The notes beneath the pieces are model-generated. The model was given only the letters and a program-made list of their open reading frames with translations. It searched no databases and had not been told where the DNA came from. Of a DNA stretch of 12,386 nt, positions 1 through 4,954 are shown in pieces. The position numbers were made by a program, and so were the translations under genes. This stretch comes from JAGXQV01 sp041674485 (lineage in GTDB: Bacteria; Pseudomonadota; Gammaproteobacteria; Burkholderiales; Sulfuricellaceae): positions 1 to 12,386 of the forward strand of contig JBAYVP010000128.1 in assembly GCA_041674485.1 (NCBI GenBank), in the 5' to 3' direction. Positions within the stretch are counted from its first letter, which is position 1, and each line of letters starts with the position of its first letter.

Positions 1-334
1 TTCGATCGCGTGGCGTGGTCGTGTCGTCGTTCGGAATTGAGCTGTCGCCAAAAATGTGCCGCAGTTCCGGGGCAGCTGCGCGCGTTAAGATGCTTTCCTT
101 ACGGGTTTACCGAATGTTTACATGGTAAATTTGTTCTGCCCTGTTAAGTCATTGATTTTTTCTCTGCACATAAATTGGGTTCATTCGTAACAATTTGTTT
201 TTACGTGTTAAATTTCAGATTGCGAATCACCCCCTGGGCTTTAGTCATTTATGCCTTGCGTGGGGGAAACACTTGTAGCTTATTGCTTTTCTTGGTGTTA
301 ATGTGATGGTTTGTTCATACTCCCTACCGTCAAG
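1..334. other. Gene-free leader region upstream of the sensor kinase
   Basis: I find no convincing gene here. A frame on the plus strand is open from base 1 to about 147, but its translation is arginine- and cysteine-rich and resembles no family I know. The AT content rises sharply after about position 100, as expected of a promoter region for the downstream kinase. A 15-base string, TGTTAAGTCATTGAT (142-156), recurs exactly at 4639-4653 upstream of the chemoreceptor gene. No clear -35/-10 or -24/-12 pair could be assigned. Confidence 0.5.
142..156. promoter_or_regulatory. Shared 15-bp upstream motif, copy 1
   Basis: TGTTAAGTCATTGAT is identical to 4639-4653; both copies are followed by an AT-rich run and both lie about 180-320 bp upstream of a sensory gene. 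It could be a binding site for a common regulator or an AT-rich upstream promoter element. The function is inferred only from the exact match and similar placement. Confidence 0.3.
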
Positions 335-2233
335 ATGCCGCAACGTAGCACCGAATCCCTCCTGCACGAACTCCAGGTGCATCAGGCCGAACTGGAAATA
401 CAAAACGAAGAGTTGCTCCGCGTCCAGCTTGCCCTGGAGGAATCCCGCGACCACCATCTGGATTTCTATGAATTTGCTCCCATCGGCTACCTGACCCTGG
501 ACCGCAATGGTCAGATCGCCGAAACGAATTTCGCTGGCGCCGCACTGCTGGGGGAGGAACGCGGCAAGCTGCATAACCGGCGTTTCGCGGGTTTTGTCGC
601 CGCAGAAGACAGTGAGCGCTGGCACCGTACTTTTATTCACATGCTGCGGCACAACGAAAATCAGGAATGCGAGCTGAAGCTCCGTCGTGCGGATGGCACA
701 ATCTTGCATGTGCGCCTGGATGGCATGAACAAGCGCGCCGGACACGAGCCTGCCCAGCTGCGCATTGCGCTCAGCGATATTACCCGTCTGGTGGAAAGCG
801 GGCTGCAATACCGCACCCTGGCCGATTCCGGCCAAGCGCTGATCTGGACATCCGGCACGGACAAGCTGTGCGACTACTTTAATCAACCCTGGTTGGATTT
901 CACCGGGCGCTCACTCGAACAGGAACTCGGCAACGGCTGGGTCCAAGGTATCCACCCGGAAGATTATCGGCGTTGCCAGGAAATGTATGCTACGGCCTTC
1001 GACCGGCGAGAGAAATGCAGCCTGGAATACCGGCTGCGCCACCATAGCGGCAATTACCGCTGGATACAGAACGACGGCTGCCCACGTTATGACAGCCTGG
1101 GGAAGTTCATCGGCTACATTGGTCATTGTCTCAACATCACCGCACTCAAGGAGAGTGAGCAATACCAGCGCGTTTTGACTGAAATGGTAAAGCTTTACGC
1201 CGATGAAGTGTTGGATTTATACGAGCATGCCCCGTGCGGTTACCACTCTCTCGATAAGGATGGGGTCATCCAGCGCATCAACAAAACCGAACTCAAATGG
1301 CTGGGCTATACACGGGACGACATTGTCGGAAAACGGCGTCTTGCCGATCTGCTGACTTCCGCCACGCTTCCGAACTTCCACCGAACCTTTCCCCGCCTCA
1401 AGGAAACGGGAGAAGTGCGCGATGTAGAGCTGGAACTGATCCGCAAGGATGGGACGATACTGCCCGTTTTGGTCAGTGCGACGGCACAGTATGACACTGA
1501 CGGCGGCGGCTTTATGACCCGCTCCACCGTCTACGACATGAGCGAACGTAAAAAAACGGAACAGGAGCGTATCGGCTATTTGAAACGGCAAAAGCAGGCG
1601 TCGCGCCACTTGGTCGCCGTACAGGAAAATGCCCGGCGACGGCTTGCCGGCGAATTGCATGACCGCACCAGCCCGAATCTCGCCGCGATAGACATCAACC
1701 TGGAAATCATCGCCACGGAGCTGCCGCGGGAACATTCGACCGAACTCGCCGAGCGCATGGCGGACACCCGTGCGCTGATTGAGGATACGGCGGCCAGCAT
1801 CCGCGAAATCTGCACCGATCTGCGCCCGCTGTTGCTCGATTACGCCGGGCTGTCGGCGGCGTTGGAGGGCTATGTTCAGCAATTTTCACGGCGAACCGGC
1901 ATCGCGGTTCAATTCGACTGCGCAATTTGCGACCTGCGGCTCGCGCCGGATATGGAATCCCTGTTGTTTCGCGTTTTTCAGGAAGCGCTGACGAATTGCG
2001 CCAAGCACGCCCACGCCACCTCAATTTCGGTGACACTGCATCATGACGGTCGCCCTATCGTCCTGACCGTCACCGACAACGGCGTCGGCTTCGACCCGGA
2101 ACAACTGGAAAAAGCCGGGCACATCGGTTTGGGATTGTTAACCATGCGGGAAATAGCCGAAGTCGCAAGCGGTAAACTTACCGTGGAATCGGCGCCCGGC
2201 AAAGGAACGCGGGTAACCGTGAAAATTTTGTAG
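335..2233 (+). CDS. Soluble three-PAS sensor histidine kinase, NarL/HPK7 type
   Basis: This is a cytoplasmic sensor kinase of about 632 residues with no membrane segment. An N-terminal coiled segment (ELQVHQAELEIQNEELLRVQ) leads into PAS 1 (about 43-150, FAPIGYLTLD). PAS 2 follows (about 158-275, PAS_3-like with YRWIQNDG), then PAS 3 (about 292-405, HAPCGYHSLDKDG). The HisKA_3 dimerisation domain carries the phospho-acceptor His at about residue 442 in GELHDRTSP. The ATPase domain (about 542-632) shows the N box EALTNCAKHA, the G1 box DNGVGFD and the G2 box GHIGLGLLTMRE. The PAS domains probably bind a small ligand or cofactor, and the kinase would phosphorylate a NarL-type regulator; the one at 2976 is the obvious partner. 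The start is uncertain. ATG 335 is chosen, but TTG 311 is in frame after a stop at 299 and neither has a good ribosome binding site. Confidence 0.9.
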   Translation: MPQRSTESLLHELQVHQAELEIQNEELLRVQLALEESRDHHLDFYEFAPIGYLTLDRNGQIAETNFAGAALLGEERGKLHNRRFAGFVAAEDSERWHRTFIHMLRHNENQECELKLRRADGTILHVRLDGMNKRAGHEPAQLRIALSDITRLVESGLQYRTLADSGQALIWTSGTDKLCDYFNQPWLDFTGRSLEQELGNGWVQGIHPEDYRRCQEMYATAFDRREKCSLEYRLRHHSGNYRWIQNDGCPRYDSLGKFIGYIGHCLNITALKESEQYQRVLTEMVKLYADEVLDLYEHAPCGYHSLDKDGVIQRINKTELKWLGYTRDDIVGKRRLADLLTSATLPNFHRTFPRLKETGEVRDVELELIRKDGTILPVLVSATAQYDTDGGGFMTRSTVYDMSERKKTEQERIGYLKRQKQASRHLVAVQENARRRLAGELHDRTSPNLAAIDINLEIIATELPREHSTELAERMADTRALIEDTAASIREICTDLRPLLLDYAGLSAALEGYVQQFSRRTGIAVQFDCAICDLRLAPDMESLLFRVFQEALTNCAKHAHATSISVTLHHDGRPIVLTVTDNGVGFDPEQLEKAGHIGLGLLTMREIAEVASGKLTVESAPGKGTRVTVKIL

Positions 2234-2265
2234 CATTGGATCGTTCCCACACAAAGCGCAGGTTG

Positions 2266-2305
2266 CCATGCCTGCGGCATGGGGTCGCCACCTGAAATCA
2301 GGTGG
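2266..2305. repeat. Two adjacent small stem-loops after the kinase gene
   Basis: CCATGCC-TGC-GGCATGG (2266-2282) is followed by CCACCTGA-AA-TCAGGTGG (2288-2305), both with perfect arms. They begin 33 bp after the kinase stop and could slow or end transcription or protect the mRNA end. No T-run follows on the plus strand (A's follow instead), so a classical intrinsic terminator is not supported. Confidence 0.45.
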
Positions 2306-2451
2306 AAAAATACCCTGATCCCAGTATATCTTAGCGCGGTTCGTTTCTTTATGATGGGCAGAATCAATTCAACTTTGCGCTGTAGACGAGGTGCGAAAAA
2401 GCCGCCCAACACTTAAACCTAAGCCGGACTATTGCCGGAACCAAAAATGAT

Positions 2452-2531
2452 GTAGGGTGGATAAGCGAAGCGCATCCACCGAACGGTGTCCCGGAATGTT
2501 CAGGTGGATGCGCTTCGCTTATCCACCCTAC
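2452..2531. repeat. Large hairpin repeat a, 29-bp perfect arms
   Basis: The left arm is 2452-2480 and the right arm 2503-2531, exact reverse complements around a 22-base loop. The ends read GTAGGGTGGATAAG and CTTATCCACCCTAC. This belongs to a group of intergenic palindromes bounded by GTAGGRTG...CAYCCTAC that recur in this window (2627, 2831, 8682). Confidence 0.9.
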
Positions 2532-2626
2532 CAAAGAGCCGCGCCAGTGCTTGATCTGCGACGTGTTCTTCGCAAAAAATGTAAAAACTTGGCCGATAAG
2601 TTACTAAGCCGAAACCAAAAAAACGG

Positions 2627-2705
2627 GTAGGGTGGGCACGCTTTTGTGCCCACGCGGAAATAACCGATGTTGACCGCGTGGGCACAAAAAACGTGCCCAC
2701 CCTAC
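2627..2705. repeat. Large hairpin repeat b, near-perfect 31/32-bp arms
   Basis: The left arm begins GTAGGGTGGGCACG and reaches CACGCGG at about 2657. The right arm begins CCGCGTGGGCAC at about 2674 and ends GTGCCCACCCTAC. The arms differ only by one length change and one substitution in the central T/A run. Its outer seven bases match hairpin a, but its inner arm differs, so it is a separate family member. Confidence 0.9.
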
Positions 2706-2723
2706 TATGCTGATAAGAATTTT

Positions 2724-2813
2724 TCACGCGAAGACGCGAAGCCGCGAAGAAGTGGGGGCGCGTAAAAAAGATACGGGTTCGATTCCCTTCGCACCTTCGC
2801 GTCTAAAGCGTGA
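2724..2813. repeat. Imperfect hairpin of a different, GCGAAG-rich family
   Basis: The left arm is 2724-2749 (TCACGCGAAGACGCGAAG at its start) and the right arm 2787-2813 (ends CTAAAGCGTGA). They pair with a few mismatches and a one-base length difference. The ends do not carry the GTAGG signature of its neighbours. The loop contains a tRNA T-arm-like string at 2775-2787. Confidence 0.75.
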
Positions 2814-2830
2814 GTCAGCTTGGCAGTGTC

Positions 2831-2905
2831 GTAGGATGGGTGAAGCGCAGCCGCACCCATCGAAGCGGTGGATTGATGGGTGCGGCTGCGCTTCACCCAT
2901 CCTAC
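2831..2905. repeat. Large hairpin repeat c, 31-bp perfect arms
   Basis: The left arm 2831-2861 starts GTAGGATGGGTGAAGCGCAG. The right arm 2875-2905 is its exact reverse complement, around a 13-base loop. It ends 70 bp before the response regulator start and must lie in the 5' leader if transcription begins upstream of it. Confidence 0.9.
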
Positions 2906-2975
2906 CTGCTACCTGCTGCGTAATCTGCGGACAACTGAGCTTTCTAGGTTAAAAATCCGACATCGAGGGACATCC

Positions 2976-3617
2976 ATGGAAAACGTGCATATCCTGCTTG
3001 TAGACGACCACCAGATGTTTCGCGACGCGCTGCGGAGCTTGCTGGAAAAAATGCCGAAACTCGAAGTCGTCGGGGAGACCGGCGATGCGTTCGAGGTGGT
3101 GGAACTGGCGCGCAAAACTTCGGCGCATATTGTATGCATGGATATCGGCATGCCCGGCATGAACGGTATCGAAACCACGCGGCGTCTTCTCGCAGCCTGT
3201 CCGAAAGTCAAGGTGATAGCGCTCTCGACCTACTCCGACCAAAGATATGTCACGGATATGATGAATGCCGGCGCTTCGGCTTATGTCACCAAAGCCGAAG
3301 CCGCCGACGAATTGTTGCGGGCAATCGGCGCGGTGCGGCACAACCGCAAGTATCTGTGCCCCGATGTCGCGGACGCAGCAACAGGAGCCATGTCCCGGCA
3401 ACCCCAGGCAAACGCGCCCACCAAACTCGGCGACCGGGAGCGTCAGGTGCTGCAACTGGTTGCCGAAGGTCTCACCTCAACCCTGATTGCAAACCGGCTG
3501 TGCATCGCCCCTTCCACCGTAGACGTGCATCGGCGCAACATCATGCGCAAACTTAATTTGCATAATATCGCCGACCTCACGCGCTACGCCATCGGCAACG
3601 GGTTCGTCGATTCGTAG
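2976..3617 (+). CDS. NarL/FixJ-family response regulator
   Basis: This 213-residue protein has a receiver domain (about 1-122) and a LuxR-type helix-turn-helix (about 150-210), the usual length for the family. The receiver has the acidic pair D10/D11, phospho-acceptor D56 in CMDIGMPG, T85 in IALST and K106 in YVTKAEA. The output domain shows LGDRERQVLQLVAEG and PSTVDVHRRNIMRKL, the DNA-recognition helix region. It would bind DNA when phosphorylated, most likely by the PAS kinase upstream, since HisKA_3 kinases pair with NarL-type regulators. ATG 2976 is chosen over upstream in-frame starts because GAGGGA lies 7 bases before it and MENVHILLVDDH is a normal receiver beginning. The gene is convergent with the toxin remnant, with six bases between the stops. 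Target genes are unknown. Confidence 0.95.
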   Translation: MENVHILLVDDHQMFRDALRSLLEKMPKLEVVGETGDAFEVVELARKTSAHIVCMDIGMPGMNGIETTRRLLAACPKVKVIALSTYSDQRYVTDMMNAGASAYVTKAEAADELLRAIGAVRHNRKYLCPDVADAATGAMSRQPQANAPTKLGDRERQVLQLVAEGLTSTLIANRLCIAPSTVDVHRRNIMRKLNLHNIADLTRYAIGNGFVDS

Positions 3618-3623
3618 AATTGA

Positions 3624-4197
3624 CTACTTTTTTCCGTAAGCGCTGTCGTGATCTTGATGGAGTGTCTGAAATCGCATCCAGCTTCCTTCTCGCACAACAA
3701 CCGCGCGGTACGATTGGGAAAGCCGCACCGTATATTTCTCAGGCACGCTTTTTAGCGCTTCCCATTTCAACCTGGAAACCTTCGTTGAACGGGCTGGAGT
3801 GTGCGGTTTTCCGGGTGCAGGGCATACCCGACGGCCTTACGGCCTGGGCACAAGAGGCGCAACGACGCGCAATGGTTATTCCATTGCAAGGAGTTGCAAC
3901 GCCGCCATGCGCCCGGAAAACCGTGCAATCCAGCCCGTAGCGTTCTCACCAAACGGGTACACGCAAAATAGATGATAAAGTCGTTTAGAACCACCACGTT
4001 ACACATCTTGGCAAGCAGTCAACGGAGGTTTCTAGGTTCAACCCTTGGTCTCTGAAGACCTCGTTCCAAGTAAGTCCCTTGATCTTTCTGAACGTCTTGA
4101 TGCTTTTCCTGATTTCAGAAACATCCAGATTAAATAACTCATCCTGGAATACCGGGTAATTCAGGTCGAGCAATACCTTGTCATCGTTTCCGCTCAC
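3624..4197 (-). pseudogene. Type II toxin gene (RelE-like) split by a 266-bp MITE insertion
   Basis: Read on the minus strand, the 5' part runs from ATG 4197 to the element at 4036 and encodes MSGNDDKVLLDLNYPVFQ through VFRDQGLN. The 3' part resumes at 3770 and ends at TAG 3624-3626. Removing the element plus one copy of its TTCAA duplication joins the halves in frame as FRDQGL-KWEALKSVPEKYTV, continuing to HQDHDSAYGKK, 100 residues in all. The restored protein resembles small RelE-like toxin partners: a WNEVFRDQGLKWE segment, a basic strand with YRAVVV, and an HxDHDSAY end. In its present form translation runs into the element and stops after 70 residues, losing the C-terminal half, so toxicity should be gone. 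It overlaps the antitoxin gene by ATGA, the classic coupled arrangement. Family assignment is from memory of related proteins. Confidence 0.85.
3771..4036. mobile_element. 266-bp MITE-like element, copy 1, in the toxin gene
   Basis: The left terminal repeat is CCTGGAAACCTTCGTTGA (3771-3788) and the right one TCAACGGAGGTTTCTAGG (4019-4036), 16 of 18 paired. It is flanked directly by TTCAA on both sides (3766-3770 and 4037-4041). Inside lies a long palindrome with 34-base arms (3790-3823 and 3904-3937, five mismatches, core CGGTTTTCCGGG). An asymmetric AT-richer part of about 80 bp follows. It has the same length as copy 2 and aligns without gaps. No transposase is encoded, so mobilisation must come from elsewhere. 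The 5-bp duplication and CCT ends do not let me assign a known insertion-sequence family. Confidence 0.92.
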
Positions 4198-4454
4198 GGC
4201 GCGGATTCCAGCCTGGCTTCAATCTCTTCCAGATTGGATTCGCGAGCGCGATTGTTGCGCATCCAGTCATCCGCCTGCGCCAACTTGTCCTTCATTGCCG
4301 GCTCGTGCAGCCAACGTTCGTTTACGGGCACAACGACCGAGTGCTTTAGTAAAACATCCCCCCCAGGCAAGGCTTCCATGACAAAACCCATGCCTGCCAA
4401 TGCTTTCCCCAGAGAAATTTGACCGCTTTTTCCAACGATTTTCAGAGCTTGCAT
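4194..4454 (-). CDS. Antitoxin, AbrB/SpoVT-like N-terminus
   Basis: This 86-residue protein starts MQALKIVGKSGQISLGKALA, a swapped-hairpin AbrB-like pattern. A longer acidic tail (PVNERWLHEPAMKDKLAQAD) follows and would wrap the toxin. ATG 4454 is preferred to the ATGs at 4469 and 4466 because the strong ribosome binding site GGAGGTG sits 5 bases upstream of it and inside the longer version. The gene precedes and overlaps the toxin gene by ATGA (4194-4197), the usual antitoxin-first order. It would normally neutralise the toxin and repress its own promoter. Here the toxin is disrupted, leaving an apparently intact orphan antitoxin. The AbrB-like assignment is moderately sure; its role as an antitoxin is supported by the partner. 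Confidence 0.75.
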   Translation of the reverse strand: MQALKIVGKSGQISLGKALAGMGFVMEALPGGDVLLKHSVVVPVNERWLHEPAMKDKLAQADDWMRNNRARESNLEEIEARLESAP

Positions 4455-4473
4455 ATCCACCTCCATCATGCCG

Positions 4474-4505
4474 CATGATTACATGATTACATGATTACAT
4501 GATTA
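4474..4505. repeat. Four tandem CATGATTA units at the antitoxin leader
   Basis: Four perfect 8-bp units occupy 4474-4505, starting 20 bp upstream of the chosen antitoxin start. A candidate minus-strand promoter lies just beyond. The placement suits an operator for antitoxin autoregulation. Tandem units this short can also change in number by slippage. Confidence 0.75.
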
Positions 4506-4506
4506 A

Positions 4507-4536
4507 AAAATACGCCATGTTCCAGCCGATTTGCAA
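4507..4536 (-). promoter_or_regulatory. Candidate sigma-70 promoter for the antitoxin operon
   Basis: On the minus strand TTGCAA (4531-4536) is followed after 18 bases by TATTTT (4507-4512). Transcription would start near the CATGATTA units. The match is moderate and rests on position as much as sequence. Confidence 0.3.
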
Positions 4537-4638
4537 CCTACTTCTATCCTGAGCCACTTGCGCTGTATAAATTTTCATCTGCATTATCGTAGAATCAATG
4601 GGTTACAGTGCAAACAATGCCAATAAAAAATATATTAT

Positions 4639-4653
4639 TGTTAAGTCATTGAT
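4639..4653. promoter_or_regulatory. Shared 15-bp upstream motif, copy 2
   Basis: TGTTAAGTCATTGAT exactly matches 142-156. Here it ends 22 bp before a sigma-54-like TGGCA site. It may be a regulator or upstream element site. Confidence 0.35.
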
Positions 4654-4675
4654 ATTTATATTGGGGTGGAAATTT

Positions 4676-4690
4676 TGGCATGATTTTTGA
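4676..4690 (+). promoter_or_regulatory. Possible sigma-54 promoter for the receptor gene
   Basis: TGGCATGATTTTTGA has a GG (4677-4678) followed after exactly 10 bases by GA, against the GG-N10-GC of sigma-54 promoters. The -24 part TGGCA is perfect; the -12 part has TTGA in place of TTGC. No enhancer-binding protein is encoded in the window. Confidence 0.35.
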
Positions 4691-4704
4691 GATGCCCTCA
4701 AAAA
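4684..4704. repeat. Perfect 8-bp-arm stem-loop in the receptor leader
   Basis: TTTTTGAG (4684-4691) and CTCAAAAA (4697-4704) pair perfectly around the loop ATGCC. It overlaps the -12 side of the possible sigma-54 promoter, so it could be an operator. Confidence 0.4.
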
Positions 4705-4954
4705 TACCCCAGTAGGGTAAAAAAACGTCATTTCTTGGGGTAAAGTGTTTTTCTATTCCATATTTTATCATTAAAAATCAAATAGTTATAGGCTGAGCAA
4801 ATGGCTCATCCTATTCCGCCCTACCTGAATACCGGTAGCGAATATACGCTGATCCGGGTATTACCCGCTGCCGCTCATTTCTCTACGATACCCGCCATGA
4901 TCCGGCTATCGATCAACCCGCCCACATCGCATTCGCCCGCAAAGGAGACACACC

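Larger units (their letters stand above)
2234..2975. other. Gene-free spacer filled with hairpin repeats
   Basis: This 742-bp spacer separates the kinase from its likely response regulator and holds no credible gene. It contains two small stem-loops just after the kinase (2266-2305) and four large hairpins (2452-2531, 2627-2705, 2724-2813, 2831-2905). A fragment matching GATCGTTCCCAC at 2249-2260 resembles half of the palindrome at 8818-8843. The spacer looks like a landing zone for palindromic repeats that pushed apart a formerly closer gene pair; that history is inference. Confidence 0.7.
4537..4954. other. AT-rich gene-free region upstream of the chemosensory cluster
   Basis: No gene is credible here; the short frame beginning at ATG 4801 runs out of frame into the receptor gene and resembles nothing. 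The stretch 4560-4800 is markedly AT-rich and holds the shared 15-bp motif, a sigma-54-like site and a perfect stem-loop, so it is probably the main promoter region for the cluster. Confidence 0.5.

Noticed and set aside
1..147. Possible 3' end of an upstream gene (plus strand, open to 147) or a divergent minus-strand gene
   Set aside because: The plus-strand translation is rich in Arg and Cys and unlike known proteins. The minus-strand frame has no ATG, GTG or TTG start after its in-frame stop.
245..886. Long minus-strand frames opposite the kinase, receptor, cheW and cheB genes
   Set aside because: They are antisense to genes with clear domain content and have no family resemblance; they reflect GC-rich codon use on the true strand.
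2288..2320. Rho-independent terminator after the kinase
   Set aside because: The palindrome CCACCTGAAATCAGGTGG is followed by A's on the plus strand, not T's, so neither strand gives the standard plus-strand signal.
2744..2795. Intact tRNA gene
   Set aside because: Only about 50 bases separate the possible acceptor halves; there is no room for D and anticodon arms.
3767..4006. Small protein encoded by the MITE (about 75-79 residues, similar in both copies, containing LHGFPGAWRRCN)
   Set aside because: The frames are open in both copies, but the differences follow stem pairing, not codon position. The frame also spans the inner palindrome and there is no convincing ribosome binding site. I treat it as a shadow of a conserved fold.
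4474..4505. CRISPR array
   Set aside because: The four CATGATTA units are directly adjacent 8-mers without spacers.
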